Below are positions 19,167-29,369 of a stretch of DNA of 64,000 nucleotides, piece after piece (positions within the stretch are counted from its first letter, which is position 1; every line of letters starts with the position of its first letter). The notes below the pieces were generated by a model, which saw only the letters and a list, made by a program, of their open reading frames with translations, did no database searches and had not been told where the DNA came from. Location of the stretch: assembly GCA_947374535.1 (NCBI GenBank), contig CANCCJ010000007.1, positions 1 to 64,000 on the forward strand. The letters are read 5' to 3'. The stretch is from Comamonadaceae bacterium. GTDB lineage: Bacteria > Pseudomonadota > Gammaproteobacteria > Burkholderiales > Burkholderiaceae. A program made the translations under genes and the position numbers.

Positions 19167-20174
19167 ATGACCATCAAAGTTGGCATCAACGGTTTCGGCC
19201 GTATCGGGCGATTGGCGCTGCGCGCTGCGCTAAAGCACGGCTACACCGACATCCAAATCGTCGGCATCAACGACCCCAAGCCCGCAGACTACTTGGCCTA
19301 TATGCTCAAGTACGACAGCGTGCATGGCCGCTTTGATGGCACGGTGGAGCACACCGAAGACACCCTGATCGTCAACGGCAAAAAGATCAAGCTCACGCAC
19401 GAGCGCGACGCGCATAACCTGCAATGGGGCGCTTTGGGCGTGGACATCGTGCTCGAGTGCACGGGCCACTACCTGACCGAATCTACCAGCCAAATGCACA
19501 TTGCGGCTGGCGCCAAAAAGGTGGTCATTTCCGCCCCGTCCAAAGACAGCATTCCCATGTTCGTCTACGGCGTGAACCACAAGAAATACGCAGGCGAGGC
19601 CATCGTGTCTAACGCCTCTTGCACCACCAACTGCTTGGCCCCCGTGGTCAAGGTGTTGAACGACAAATGGGGCATCAAGCGCGGTTTGATGACCACCGTG
19701 CACGCCGCCACTGCGAGCCAAGCCACCGTGGACAGCTCGTCACGCAAAGACTGGCGCGGCGGGCGCGGCATTTTGGAAAACATCATCCCCTCCAGCACCG
19801 GTGCGGCCAAGGCCGTGGGCGTGGTGATTCCTGAAATCAAAGGAAAAATCACAGGCATGGCTTTCCGCGTGCCCACCTCTGACGTATCCGTGATCGACTT
19901 GACCGTGGAGCTGACCCACGAAGCCAGTTACGCCGAGATTTGCGCCGAAATGAAAGCGCAAAGCGAAGGTGCGCTCAAGGGCGTGCTGGGCTACACCGAC
20001 GAAAAAGTGGTGTCCACTGATTTCCGTGGCGAGCCCTGTGCCTCCGTGTTTGATGCCACAGCGGGCATCGCGCTGGACAAGAACTTTGTCAAGATCGTGG
20101 CTTGGTACGACAACGAATGGGGTTACGCCAAGCAGTGCTTGGAGATGATCCGCGTGGTGGCCAAGAAGAAGTAA
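19167..20174 (+). CDS. gap: Type I glyceraldehyde-3-phosphate dehydrogenase, copy 1
   Basis: Converts glyceraldehyde-3-phosphate and phosphate to 1,3-bisphosphoglycerate. In the 335-residue protein [10 protein letters not shown] forms the Rossmann loop and catalytic Cys152 sits in SNASCTTNC. Asp in GINDPKP keeps the NAD-type position. The loop equivalent to Leu187-Pro188 of the Bacillus enzyme reads V-D-S-S-S-R-K-D (residues 188-195), so the usual Pro is Ser, a change associated with NADP acceptance. I chose ATG 19167 because [15 protein letters not shown] is the family start; the frame stays open into tkt but that part is shadow. AAGG lies 7 nt upstream of the start. Confidence 0.95.
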   Translation: MTIKVGINGFGRIGRLALRAALKHGYTDIQIVGINDPKPADYLAYMLKYDSVHGRFDGTVEHTEDTLIVNGKKIKLTHERDAHNLQWGALGVDIVLECTGHYLTESTSQMHIAAGAKKVVISAPSKDSIPMFVYGVNHKKYAGEAIVSNASCTTNCLAPVVKVLNDKWGIKRGLMTTVHAATASQATVDSSSRKDWRGGRGILENIIPSSTGAAKAVGVVIPEIKGKITGMAFRVPTSDVSVIDLTVELTHEASYAEICAEMKAQSEGALKGVLGYTDEKVVSTDFRGEPCASVFDATAGIALDKNFVKIVAWYDNEWGYAKQCLEMIRVVAKKK

Positions 20175-20196
20175 TCTTCTTCACCCCAAATAACAG

Positions 20197-20218
20197 AAAG
20201 CGCCTTCGGGCGCTTTTT
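20197..20218 (+). terminator. Rho-independent terminator after GAPDH copy 1
   Basis: AAAGCGCC (20197-20204), loop TTCG and GGCGCTTT (20209-20216) running into a T-rich tract. The UUCG tetraloop stem is a strong intrinsic terminator, so copy 2 is a separate transcription unit. Confidence 0.93.
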
Positions 20219-20264
20219 CTTTGCTCTTCATTTTTTCTTAGGTAAAAAAAATACGTGTTTTTTC

Positions 20265-21314
<1,050 letters not shown>

Positions 21315-21315
21315 C

Positions 21316-21939
21316 TTAGTTTGAAGCAGCGGGGGCGGCGTCTACCGCTGCCGCTGGCTCGATAGCCGCTTGGGTTTGCTCAGCGCCAAGCAACACCCAC
21401 AAACCCAGCACTGCAAACACCGCCGCGCTGATGCGGTGCACCCACTTCAGCGGCACCAAGCGCGTGATGCGTTCGCCAAACCAGACCACAGGCGCGTTGG
21501 CCAACATCATGCCGAACGTGGTGCCCGCCACCACCCAGAACCACGACTGATATTCAGCAGCCAACATCACGGTGGCAATTTGTGTTTTGTCGCCCATCTC
21601 GGCCAAGAAAAACGCAATCACCGTGGTGCCAAACACACCAAACTTGGGCGCCATGTCTTCCTCGTCCTCATCCAGCTGATCGGGCACCAACATCCATGCG
21701 GCCATGGCTAGGAAGGACACGGCCAAGACCCATCGCAACACGGTCGGCCCAAGAAAGCCAGTTACCCAAGTGCCAAGGCCGCCAGCCAACGCGTGGTTCG
21801 CCATCGTGGCTACCAAAATCCCCCACACGATGGGCCAAGGCTGACGAAAACGGGCAGCAAGTACGAGGGATAAAAGTTGCGTCTTGTCGCCCATTTCAGC
21901 GAGGGCGACGATGCCAGTTGAGATGAGAAAAGCTTCCAT
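21316..21939 (-). CDS. TMEM165/GDT1 (UPF0016) family manganese exporter
   Basis: A 207-residue inner-membrane protein with six predicted helices in two homologous halves, each carrying the family signature E-x-G-D-K-T: ALAEMGDKTQLL near residue 16 and FLAEMGDKTQIA near 130. An acidic cytoplasmic loop (DQLDEDEEDM) separates them. Bacterial members such as Vibrio MneA export Mn(II); eukaryotic ones carry Mn/Ca into the Golgi. I chose ATG 21939 because MEAFLISTGIVALAEMGDK is the family N-terminus; the frame is open further upstream but that part does not look like protein. Confidence 0.88.
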   Translation of the reverse strand: MEAFLISTGIVALAEMGDKTQLLSLVLAARFRQPWPIVWGILVATMANHALAGGLGTWVTGFLGPTVLRWVLAVSFLAMAAWMLVPDQLDEDEEDMAPKFGVFGTTVIAFFLAEMGDKTQIATVMLAAEYQSWFWVVAGTTFGMMLANAPVVWFGERITRLVPLKWVHRISAAVFAVLGLWVLLGAEQTQAAIEPAAAVDAAPAASN

Positions 21940-22352
21940 AGCTTGCGATCCTAACGCGGCGAAATCGCCGACTGCTGCAAGTGCAATGGGGTAAAGCGGT
22001 TGTTCGCGGAGCTTGATTGTTGGAAGATGCGATCGCTTTCGCATGTGTTGCATTTGCAGGCTTGCCTATTTGTTCGTTTGACGCACGGCGAGCTTTGTGA
22101 TGACAAACGGTGAAATGCACAAAATCACAGCGTCGCCAGACCATGAATCGAGCTGGTAAGCCGCTTTGAGTGTCGTTTTTCGGACATGAGTTGGGTTATT
22201 TACAGGTAAACGCTCAGGTTTTTCTGTAACTTGTGCTCCATAATGGTTGCGACTTTGTGAATGCACGCCATTGACAAGGTTGTATTTGGTGATCGGTCAG
22301 TTTCGGTTCGGGACTCCATCGCTTTGTTTTTGTGTTTTAAGGAGTCCCTTTC
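21940..22352. other. 413-bp divergent intergenic region
   Basis: Lies between the manganese exporter and the RNA-binding protein and must carry both promoters. I see no gene. A small hairpin (ATGCGA / TCGCAT near 22027-22044) and a TTGACA hexamer at 22271-22276 without a convincing -10 are the only motifs noted. AAGGAG at 22339-22344 is the ribosome site of the RNA-binding gene. The GGGGAGTAG core of the yybP-ykoY manganese riboswitch was sought on the exporter side and not found. Confidence 0.6.
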
Positions 22353-22817
22353 ATGGGCAACAAACTGTACGTCGGCAATTTGCCATATTCAGTGCGCGAC
22401 AGCGATCTCGAGCAGTCATTTGGACAGTTCGGTACTGTGACCAGCGCTAAAGTCATGATGGAGCGCGACACCGGCCGCTCTAAAGGTTTTGGTTTCGTCG
22501 AAATGGGCAGCGATGCCGAAGCTTTGGCAGCCGTCGAAGGCATGAACGGCGCACCTTTGGGTGGTCGTAGCTTGGTGGTGAACGAAGCTCGCCCGATGGA
22601 GCCACGTCCTCCCCGCACCGGCGGTGGCTACGGTGGCGGTGGCTACGGTGGTGGTGGCCGTGAAGGCGGCGGTGGCGGCTACGGTGGTGGCGGTCGCGAA
22701 GGTGGTGGTGGCGGCGGTTTCCGTAGCCCCTACGGCGGCGGCGGTGCTGGCGGCGGTCGTCGTGAAGGCGGCGGCGGCGGCGGTCGCGGCGGTTTCGGTG
22801 GTGGCAATAGCTACTGA
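22353..22817 (+). CDS. Glycine-rich RRM RNA-binding protein
   Basis: A 154-residue protein with one RNA recognition motif (residues 1-80: RNP2 LYVGNLPY and RNP1 KGFGFVEM are both intact), followed by a disordered Gly/Arg/Tyr tail of about 65 residues built from GGGGREGGGG- and GGYGGGG-like units. This architecture matches bacterial and cyanobacterial Rbp proteins and plant GRPs, often induced by cold or linked to RNA chaperoning. The long leader could allow post-transcriptional control, but no specific element was recognised. The gene is monocistronic, ending in a bidirectional terminator. Confidence 0.92.
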   Translation: MGNKLYVGNLPYSVRDSDLEQSFGQFGTVTSAKVMMERDTGRSKGFGFVEMGSDAEALAAVEGMNGAPLGGRSLVVNEARPMEPRPPRTGGGYGGGGYGGGGREGGGGGYGGGGREGGGGGGFRSPYGGGGAGGGRREGGGGGGRGGFGGGNSY

Positions 22818-22839
22818 TCGATCTGCATCACTGCAAATC

Positions 22840-22866
22840 AAAAGGCTCCCTAGGGAGCCTTTTTTA
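22840..22866. terminator. Bidirectional rho-independent terminator between RRM gene and lptC
   Basis: AAAAGGCTCCC (22840-22850), loop TA, then GGGAGCC followed by TTTTTTT. The T-run overlaps the lptC stop codon (22864-22866), so the same hairpin can stop both convergent transcripts. Confidence 0.9.
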
Positions 22867-23520
22867 TTTCTTGTCTTTGTCTTTGGGTGGCAGCAATGTG
22901 CCATGTACACGGCCCGTGAGTTGCATGACGCGGCCTAGATTGTCATAGTCCATGCCGTCTTGCGCTGTAAATCGGTCGCCCGCCCCGCGTACCAGCACCA
23001 CAGGCAAATGCGAACGCACTTGTTCTGTGTTGGCAAACAAATGCAAAAAGTCACTTTGCAATTCGCTGCGCGGCAAGACCACGCCTTGTGGCGTGATTGA
23101 GGCTTCTCGCACCACGACAGCTTTGTCAAACAACTGCGCTTCTGAGCCATCGGCGTTGATCAACCCACGTGCAGCCACCGCCGTGGTCACGCGACCTTCT
23201 GCACCCAAGATGCGAATGCGTGGTTGGTCGATTTCTAAGGTGTCGGTATCGGGAAAGTGGCGGCCTTCGGTGCCCACCATTTCGCTTTTGAGCTTGCCAT
23301 CATCACCAAACACTTTGACTGAAAAATCACGCATGAAGTAATCGGGCACATGGCGAGGGGCGGCTTCGAGTTCAGCGTCCCCCATCACTGGCGTGTTGCG
23401 CACCAACCAATAGGTGGTCATGGCCATCAAGCCCATCAGCAACAGTGGCAGGTAGACAGCCAAACGGTCCCACACGCGGCGCATACGCATCCATAACGTA
23501 ACGGGTGCGGCTGCACTCAT
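22864..23520 (-). CDS. lptC: LPS export ABC transporter periplasmic protein LptC
   Basis: Bitopic inner-membrane protein that passes LPS from LptB2FG to LptA. In the 218 residues, one N-terminal helix (VYLPLLLMGLMAMTTYWLV, about 19-37) precedes a periplasmic beta-jellyroll (DYFMRDFSVKVFGDDGKLKSEMVG and onward). I chose ATG 23520, which overlaps the kdsC stop (ATGA). Unusually, a terminator follows directly; the lptA and lptB genes normally found downstream are absent. Confidence 0.88.
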   Translation of the reverse strand: MSAAAPVTLWMRMRRVWDRLAVYLPLLLMGLMAMTTYWLVRNTPVMGDAELEAAPRHVPDYFMRDFSVKVFGDDGKLKSEMVGTEGRHFPDTDTLEIDQPRIRILGAEGRVTTAVAARGLINADGSEAQLFDKAVVVREASITPQGVVLPRSELQSDFLHLFANTEQVRSHLPVVLVRGAGDRFTAQDGMDYDNLGRVMQLTGRVHGTLLPPKDKDKK

Positions 23521-24071
23521 ATGACGTAGCCTCGCAGCAAGTCGGCATATTGACCGCTCGCAACCAAGAGTAAATCGCAAAACTCACGCGCTGCGCCGTG
23601 GCCACCTTCGCGTTGTGTCACGTAATGCGCGATGGCTTTTACTTCCAGATGGGCATTGCTCGGTGCGCATGCAAAGGCTGTGCGCGTCATCATCGCGATG
23701 TCTGGCCAGTCGTCGCCCATGTGGGCGGCTTGCGACCAATCGAAGCCCAGTTCGTTCAAAATTTCTTGCGCTGCCGGTGCTTTGTCTTCTGTGCCGTAGC
23801 GCACATGCTGAATGCCCAATGCGTTGAGACGCATGCGCAAGGGCGCGCTGTCGCGTCCGGTGATGACGGCGGGTGTGATACCCGCTTTTTGCAACATCTT
23901 CAAACCATGGCCGTCGAGCGTGGAAAAGCGTTTGATGGTTTCGCCGCTCTCGGTGAAGAGCAAGCCGCCGTCTGTCAGCACACCGTCCACATCGAAGAAG
24001 GCGACGCGCACGCCCTGAGCGCGCAAGAGCAAAGCGGGGTCAAAATTCAACGCAGGTGTGTGTGTACTCAT
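23517..24071 (-). CDS. kdsC: 3-deoxy-D-manno-octulosonate 8-phosphate phosphatase
   Basis: HAD-superfamily phosphatase that releases Kdo from Kdo-8-phosphate for LPS inner core. The 184-residue protein has the nucleophile motif FFDVDGVLTDGGL near residue 20, ITGRDSAPLRMR as motif II, and GDDWPDIAMM as the C-terminal Mg-binding motif. The size and lack of a cap domain fit the tetrameric KdsC class. ATG 24071 shares a base with the kdsD stop, and its own stop overlaps the lptC start, so the three genes are translationally coupled. Confidence 0.94.
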   Translation of the reverse strand: MSTHTPALNFDPALLLRAQGVRVAFFDVDGVLTDGGLLFTESGETIKRFSTLDGHGLKMLQKAGITPAVITGRDSAPLRMRLNALGIQHVRYGTEDKAPAAQEILNELGFDWSQAAHMGDDWPDIAMMTRTAFACAPSNAHLEVKAIAHYVTQREGGHGAAREFCDLLLVASGQYADLLRGYVI

Positions 24072-25084
24072 CAAATCACTTTCGCGCGCATGAGGTCGTT
24101 GGTATTGATCGCGCCACACAAGATGCCTTGCGCGTCCACCACCAAGATGCTGGTGATGCGGTGCAGCTCCATCAACTCTGCGGCCTCGGCAGCCAATGCG
24201 CCAGATCGCACGGTGCGGGGGTTGGTGTGCATGACTTGCGCAGCAGTGAGGGGGCGCATGTCTGTGCCGGTTTCTATCAAACGACGTAAGTCGCCATCTG
24301 TAAAGATACCCAGCACTTTTTGCTTGGTGTCCACAACGGCTGAGGCGCCCAGACCCTTGGCGCTCATCTCACGCATCAACTCGCTGAAGCTGGCAGTTGG
24401 TAACACGCGGGGGACAGCGTCGCCGCTGCGCATCACGTCACTCACATGCGTGAGCAAGCGACGGCCTAAGGCACCACCAGGATGCGAACGTGCAAAATCT
24501 TCCGCTTTGAAACCGCGTGCATCGAGCAGCGCCACAGCCAAGGCATCGCCCATGGCCATTTGTGCGGTAGTGCTGGCAGTTGGAGCGAGGTTGAGTGGGC
24601 AAGCTTCTTTGAGCACGCCGGTGTTGAGCACGATGTTGGCATGACTGGCCAATGTAGATTGCGCGCCACCCGTGAGCGCCACCAAGGGCACGCCTTGACG
24701 CTTGAGAACGGGGAGGATGGCGGCCAGTTCGTCACTCTCGCCGCTGTTGGAAATGGCAATCACCAGGTCCGTGTCTTTGACCATCCCAAGGTCGCCGTGG
24801 CTGGCTTCGGCGGGATGCACGAACATGGCGGGCGTGCCGGTTGACGCGAGCGTGGCAGTGATCTTGCGGCCCACATGGCCGCTTTTGCCCATGCCCATCA
24901 CAACCACGCGGCCTGTGACTTTGAGGATGGCGTGCACCGCTTGCACAAACGAGGGCGACAAGCCTTCACGCAAATGCCGTACGGCGTCTGCTTCGATTTC
25001 AAGCGTCTCATGGGCCAACTGCAAAATGCGTTGGTCATCCACCTGCGCAGCGATGCTGGCGGTGTGTGCATGGTTTTGGGTCAT
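24071..25084 (-). CDS. kdsD: Arabinose-5-phosphate isomerase (KpsF/GutQ family)
   Basis: Interconverts ribulose-5-phosphate and arabinose-5-phosphate, the first step of Kdo synthesis. The 337-residue protein has an N-terminal SIS domain (VVVMGMGKSGHVGRKITATLASTGTPAMFVHPAEASHGDLGM and ISNSGESDEL, about 60-130) and a C-terminal pair of CBS domains (from about residue 210; GIFTDGDLRRLIETG). It is the first gene of kdsD-kdsC-lptC. Confidence 0.95.
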   Translation of the reverse strand: MTQNHAHTASIAAQVDDQRILQLAHETLEIEADAVRHLREGLSPSFVQAVHAILKVTGRVVVMGMGKSGHVGRKITATLASTGTPAMFVHPAEASHGDLGMVKDTDLVIAISNSGESDELAAILPVLKRQGVPLVALTGGAQSTLASHANIVLNTGVLKEACPLNLAPTASTTAQMAMGDALAVALLDARGFKAEDFARSHPGGALGRRLLTHVSDVMRSGDAVPRVLPTASFSELMREMSAKGLGASAVVDTKQKVLGIFTDGDLRRLIETGTDMRPLTAAQVMHTNPRTVRSGALAAEAAELMELHRITSILVVDAQGILCGAINTNDLMRAKVI

Positions 25085-25110
25085 GCGCTGATTTTATCCG
25101 TGGGGTGGGC

Positions 25111-26556
25111 TTATTTGCCGATGCAAAAGCTAGAGAAGATCACGCCCAACAAATCGTCTGACGAAAACTCGCCGGTGATGGTGTTCAACGCGTTTTGACT
25201 CAAGCGCAGTTCCTCGGCCAATAGGTCGAGTGCAGGCACTCTCGCTTGCAAGCTGGCGTTGGCAATCATGAGGTGTTCATCCACCTCGTACAACGCCTGC
25301 ACATGACGCTCACGCGCCATGAACATGCCTTCCGCGCTGCCACCCTGCCAACCGACTACATTGAGCAAGGCTTGGCGCAACGCTGGCAAACCATCGCCTG
25401 TTTTGGCCGAGAGCGTGAGATGCGCTGTTTTTGAAGCCCCACCATCTTCTGGCGTTAGCTCTGTTGCAGCGATGCTTTGCGTATCAGCTTTGTTCCACAA
25501 ATGCAGCACGGGCACGTGCGCGGCTAATTTTTCTTGCAGTGTGTTCTGAATGTGCAAATCGGCCGCTTCATACGTTGCATCATCTTTGCGCGTGAGATCG
25601 TGTAAGAACAAAACAGCGTCGGCTTGGCCAATTTGCTCCCACGCACGGGCAATGCCAATGCGCTCCACCTCGTCCACATCTGGGTGTTCACGCAAACCGG
25701 CTGTATCAACCACATGCAGCGGTACGCCATCAATTTGAATGGTTTGCTGCACCACATCGCGCGTGGTACCCGCGATGGGCGTGACGATGGCTAGCTCTGC
25801 GCCCGCCAAGGCATTGAGCAACGAGCTTTTGCCCGCGTTGGGTTGGCCCGCAATGACGACGCGAATGCCCTCACGCAATAGCGCGCCCTGCTTGGTTTGT
25901 GCCATCACCCGTGAGAGGTTTTGCTGCAAACGGTTGAGCTGCCCTTGCGCGTCGGCTTGCTTTAAAAAGTCGATGTCTTCTTCGGGAAAGTCGAGCGTGG
26001 CCTCCACCAACATTCGCAGGTGTATGAGCGCATCGCGTAGCTGATGTATCTCACGAGAGAAGGCCCCCGCCAAGGAGCGGCTGGCTCCTCGAGCTGCAGC
26101 TTCGGTGCTGGCGTCAATCAAATCGGCCACGGCTTCGGCTTGTGCCAAATCAAGCTTATGGTTTAAGAACGCGCGTTGCGTGAACTCGCCAGGCTGTGCC
26201 AAACGCAAGCCGCTGAGCAAGGGTTTGTGGTGTTCGTTCAACGTTGCCGCCACATGCAGGCAACGTGCCAAGATGAGTTGCAGCACCACAGGGCCGCCGT
26301 GCGCTTGCAGCTCCAACACATCTTCGCCGGTGTAGCTATTGGGACCGGGAAAATGCAAGGCCAGCACATGGTCTATCGGTGTGCCAGTTTCGTCAGCCAG
26401 TGGTAGGTACGTGGCCTCACGCGGTTTGAGTCCCCGCCCACACAACGCCAACACCAAGCCGCTTAAATTTTTACCACTCACGCGCACAATGCCAACCGCG
26501 CCTCGACCGGGTGCAGTGGCAATGGCGATGATGGGCGCGTCGTGTTGTGCAAGCAT
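25111..26556 (-). CDS. mnmE: tRNA uridine-5-carboxymethylaminomethyl(34) synthesis GTPase MnmE
   Basis: Works with MnmG to modify the wobble U34 of several tRNAs. The 481-residue protein has an N-terminal tetrahydrofolate-binding domain and a central helical domain into which the G domain is inserted. G1 [13 protein letters not shown]2 region GTTRD, G3 DTAGLRE and G4 NKAD are clear, and the C-terminal CIGK carries the conserved Cys. I chose ATG 26556 ([20 protein letters not shown]). MnmG is encoded at 38.9 kb, across the origin. Confidence 0.95.
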   Translation of the reverse strand: MLAQHDAPIIAIATAPGRGAVGIVRVSGKNLSGLVLALCGRGLKPREATYLPLADETGTPIDHVLALHFPGPNSYTGEDVLELQAHGGPVVLQLILARCLHVAATLNEHHKPLLSGLRLAQPGEFTQRAFLNHKLDLAQAEAVADLIDASTEAAARGASRSLAGAFSREIHQLRDALIHLRMLVEATLDFPEEDIDFLKQADAQGQLNRLQQNLSRVMAQTKQGALLREGIRVVIAGQPNAGKSSLLNALAGAELAIVTPIAGTTRDVVQQTIQIDGVPLHVVDTAGLREHPDVDEVERIGIARAWEQIGQADAVLFLHDLTRKDDATYEAADLHIQNTLQEKLAAHVPVLHLWNKADTQSIAATELTPEDGGASKTAHLTLSAKTGDGLPALRQALLNVVGWQGGSAEGMFMARERHVQALYEVDEHLMIANASLQARVPALDLLAEELRLSQNALNTITGEFSSDDLLGVIFSSFCIGK

Positions 26557-26571
26557 ATGTCGATTGTCCAG

Positions 26572-26607
26572 AAAAAAACCCGCCACCTTTGGAAGGCGAC
26601 GGGTTTT
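26572..26607 (-). terminator. Rho-independent terminator after yidC
   Basis: On the minus strand AAAACCCGTCGCC pairs with GGTGGCGGGTTTT around a short loop, ending in a seven-base U-run. It separates the rpmH-rnpA-yidD-yidC unit from mnmE, so mnmE needs its own promoter or read-through. Confidence 0.85.
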
Positions 26608-26628
26608 ATGAGTGCTATTTTGCGAAGG

Positions 26629-28335
26629 TTAGAACTTAGGCAAATTGAACTGTGGTGGCACTCCCATGCGTGTGTTGATCAGCCATTGTTGTGTGATGGA
26701 CAACACGTTGTTGGTGATCCAGTACAACACCAAGCCAGCGGGGAAGAAGAAGAACATCACGCTGAAAGCCAGCGGCATGATCCACATCATTTTGGCTTGC
26801 ATGGGGTCTGGTGGCGCGGGGTTCAATGCGGTTTGCAGCATGGTGGTCAGCGTCATCAACAGAGGCAAGATGTAGAAAGGATCAGGTGCCGACAAATCGT
26901 GTATCCAACCCACCCAAGGTGCGTTGCGCATTTCAACGGTAGACAACAACACCCAGTACAAGGCGATGAACACGGGGATTTGCAGCGCGATAGGAACGCA
27001 GCCACCCATGGGGTTGACCTTTTCTTCGCGGTAAATCTTCATCATCTCCATTTGCATTTGTTGCGGATTGTCTTTGAGACGTTCGCGCATTTCAGTGATG
27101 CGTGGGTTGATGGCTTTCATTTTTGCCATGCTTTGGTAAGCGTGAGCGTTCAACCAATAGAAGGCTGCTTTGAGAAGAATCACCAAGCTGACAATGGACC
27201 AGCCCCAGTTGCCCAAGATGTTGTTGAGTTGGTGCAACAACCAGAACAGCGGCTTGGCAAGAATCGTCAACCAGCCGTAGTCTTTGACCAATTCCAAGCC
27301 TGGGTAGAGAGCTTCGAGCTTTTTCTCTTCTTGTGGGCCGGCGTAAAACGTGACCGCCACGCTCTTGGTTTGGCCTGGCTTGATGACTTCCAAGGGCGCA
27401 ATCAAGGTTGCGCGGTAGCAGCAATCGGGCATGGTGGAACCAATGTCCACAGCGTCCATCGAGATGTCACGGGTCATACCGTCGGGCAAGATCCATGCGC
27501 TGGCAAAGTAATGCTGCACCATGGCGATATAGCCCGTGGTGGATTGCTTTTCAACGTCAACATCTTTCTTCTTGATTTTTGCAAACTCAACTTTTTGGTA
27601 CTTCTTGGCTTCTGTGTAAACAGCTGGGCCAGTGAAGGTGGAGTAGAAAGATGATTCACCAGCCGGCTTGTTGCCGTCACGCACCAGTTGGAAATACAAC
27701 TGTGGCGCCACGTCTTGTGAGCCCATGTTCACGATGTCGTGCTTCACCGCCATGTCGTAGGCACCGCGTTTGACGGTGTATGTCTTGATCAGCTTCACGC
27801 CGCCTTGAACGGCTGATTCAAACGTGATCGACAACGCGTTCTCGCCGTCTTTGAGTGTGCGTTCGCCTGGGCGAACGGTCATCAACGTTTTGTGCGTGGG
27901 CAATGCCGCACCTGGCGCACTGGCGATCAAACCTGTTTGCGCCAAGTAAATACGGTCTTTGCTGTCGTCCAACAAAACCACATGGCTGCCGGGCTTGTGC
28001 TCGTCTGCGTGCTTCAACAATTCGACGCGTGCCAATGTGCCGCCTTCTGTGTCAAAGCTAAGTTTGACCACATCGGTTTGGACTTCAACCCACTCTTTGC
28101 TTGCAAGTGCAGGTGTTTCCGTTACCGGAACAGCCGCACTTTGTGCTGCGACGGGCGCAGGCACACCAGCCGCAGGGGGAACAGCAGACGCGGCTTCAGC
28201 AGCCACTTTCGCTTGTTGTGCAGGTGTGGGGAAAAAAGTGGCTTTGTGTCCGTTGTGAACTTGCCATTGGTCCCACAGGAGAACCATGGAGAATCCAAAG
28301 ATCACCCACAAAATGGTGCGGCGAATGTCATTCAT
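26629..28335 (-). CDS. yidC: Membrane protein insertase YidC
   Basis: Inserts and folds inner-membrane proteins, alone or with SecYEG. The 568-residue protein has an N-terminal anchor (TILWVIFGFSMVLLW, residues 7-21), a large periplasmic P1 beta-domain (about 60-350) typical of Gram-negative YidC, then the conserved five-helix core with ILGNWGWSIVSLVILLKAAFYWL, the cytoplasmic hairpin MKAINPRITEMRERL and GGCVPIALQIPVFIALYWVL. Its start overlaps the yidD stop (ATGA). Confidence 0.95.
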   Translation of the reverse strand: MNDIRRTILWVIFGFSMVLLWDQWQVHNGHKATFFPTPAQQAKVAAEAASAVPPAAGVPAPVAAQSAAVPVTETPALASKEWVEVQTDVVKLSFDTEGGTLARVELLKHADEHKPGSHVVLLDDSKDRIYLAQTGLIASAPGAALPTHKTLMTVRPGERTLKDGENALSITFESAVQGGVKLIKTYTVKRGAYDMAVKHDIVNMGSQDVAPQLYFQLVRDGNKPAGESSFYSTFTGPAVYTEAKKYQKVEFAKIKKKDVDVEKQSTTGYIAMVQHYFASAWILPDGMTRDISMDAVDIGSTMPDCCYRATLIAPLEVIKPGQTKSVAVTFYAGPQEEKKLEALYPGLELVKDYGWLTILAKPLFWLLHQLNNILGNWGWSIVSLVILLKAAFYWLNAHAYQSMAKMKAINPRITEMRERLKDNPQQMQMEMMKIYREEKVNPMGGCVPIALQIPVFIALYWVLLSTVEMRNAPWVGWIHDLSAPDPFYILPLLMTLTTMLQTALNPAPPDPMQAKMMWIMPLAFSVMFFFFPAGLVLYWITNNVLSITQQWLINTRMGVPPQFNLPKF

Positions 28336-28595
28336 GAAGTTTTCTTTCCGGAGTTGGAAGAGGTCAAAGAGGTAAACAAAGCAGAAGGCACGGGGTCATG
28401 TCCGCCAGAACACCAAGGGTGGCAACGTGCAAGCCGTCTCAAAGTGAGGTAACTGCCACGCGCTGCACCATGAAGTTTTAACGCTTGAAGCGAATAAACA
28501 GAACAGGTGGGTTCAAACCGACATGAAGATCCCAGCCATGGGCTGAGAAAAAACCGATAACCACGCACCATCGCTATCAAAAACGATTGCATCAT
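28332..28595 (-). CDS. yidD: Membrane protein insertion efficiency factor YidD
   Basis: An 87-residue amphipathic protein of the YidD family, which helps YidC-dependent insertion. RGYRFFLSPWLGSSCRFEPTCS and the C-terminal RRLARCHPWCSGGHDPVP carry the four conserved Cys residues. It starts at ATG 28595 or 28592 inside the rnpA stop and ends inside the yidC start, coupling all three genes. Confidence 0.92.
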   Translation of the reverse strand: MMQSFLIAMVRGYRFFLSPWLGSSCRFEPTCSVYSLQALKLHGAARGSYLTLRRLARCHPWCSGGHDPVPSALFTSLTSSNSGKKTS

Positions 28596-28993
28596 GCGGG
28601 CCCGACTTTGCCAAACAGTTGTTTCAGTTCTTCTCGTACAGCTTGTTTCAATACATCTGAAGATGCACTGACAAACTTTTGCGTGTTGAACGTGGCGCGC
28701 AACCGAACCACATAAGCCGTTCGTTGCAGATTGCCAACAAATTCATGCGAAACCGCGTGGATTTGTCGACGAATCAAATTACGCGTAACCGCACGTTTGG
28801 CCCATCTTTTAGGTGTGAGTGCGCCAAGCATCAAGACGCCATCGACAAACAGGGCCGGGGTTTCTTCAAACCCAGACCCTGTGGAGGCTTTGACGGCGTG
28901 TTGCCACTGGTGCAACACAAAATGGGGCGTACGCGCCACAGTTCCCGCCGACATGACGGCCTGAAATTCTGACCACTGTTTCAGACGTTCCAC
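28592..28993 (-). CDS. rnpA: Ribonuclease P protein component
   Basis: Protein subunit of RNase P, which removes 5' leaders of precursor tRNAs. ERLKQWSEFQAVMSAG is the family N-terminus and AKRAVTRNLIRRQIHAV holds the RNR-type RNA-binding motif (R-N-x-x-R-R). I favour the GTG at 28993 (133 residues), which fits the family start; a TTG at 29026 would add 11 residues and begin just after the rpmH stop. It lies between rpmH and yidD as in most bacteria. Confidence 0.85.
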   Translation of the reverse strand: MERLKQWSEFQAVMSAGTVARTPHFVLHQWQHAVKASTGSGFEETPALFVDGVLMLGALTPKRWAKRAVTRNLIRRQIHAVSHEFVGNLQRTAYVVRLRATFNTQKFVSASSDVLKQAVREELKQLFGKVGPA

Positions 28994-29029
28994 GGCTTTT
29001 GGCTCGCGGGCCTGTCCAGCGATCAAAAA

Positions 29030-29164
29030 TTAGACAGCCAAGCGCTTGCGACCTTTAGCGCGACGTGCGTTGATCACAGCGCGGCCACCGCGTGTTTTCA
29101 TGCGGACCAAAAAGCCATGGGTACGGGCGCGGCGGGTTTTAGAAGGCTGGTAAGTGCGTTTCAT
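29030..29164 (-). CDS. rpmH: 50S ribosomal protein L34
   Basis: A 44-residue basic protein beginning [18 protein letters not shown] and ending AKGRKRLAV, a near-universal L34 sequence. It occupies its normal place divergent from dnaA and ahead of rnpA. A weak promoter candidate on the minus strand, with -10 GATAAT at 29216-29211, lies about 50 bp upstream. Confidence 0.97.
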   Translation of the reverse strand: MKRTYQPSKTRRARTHGFLVRMKTRGGRAVINARRAKGRKRLAV

Positions 29165-29369
29165 GATTTTTCCAAAAAGCTAAGCCCTGAACAGATCAGG
29201 GAAACCGGTAATTATCTCAAACTTTTAGGGCACTTGCAGACTTTTATCCACACTCTTTTGAGCTTCGTGTTTTTAAAGGTCTTTCAGATTTATCTGTCCT
29301 GTGGATAATTTTTTGATAAAGTGCTCAATTGCTTGCCTTTTCAAGGCAGCTATCCACAGAAAAATATCC
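29165..29369. other. rpmH-dnaA spacer with DnaA boxes
   Basis: A divergent AT-rich spacer of 205 bp. It holds a perfect DnaA box TTATCCACA at 29244-29252, a perfect reverse box TGTGGATAA at 29300-29308 and a one-mismatch box CTATCCACA at 29350-29358, just before the dnaA start. These could autoregulate dnaA or form one lobe of a bipartite origin with the dnaA-dnaN spacer. Confidence 0.75.

Noticed and set aside
21940..22100. Possible yybP-ykoY manganese riboswitch upstream of the GDT1-type exporter
   Set aside because: The conserved GGGGAGTAG loop is not found on the minus strand of the leader.
22271..22276. TTGACA as -35 of the RNA-binding protein gene
   Set aside because: No acceptable -10 hexamer at 16-18 bp downstream.
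26542..27654. 370-codon open frame antisense to yidC and the mnmE start
   Set aside because: Overlaps a terminator and a conserved insertase gene; the product is His/Gln-rich low-information sequence.
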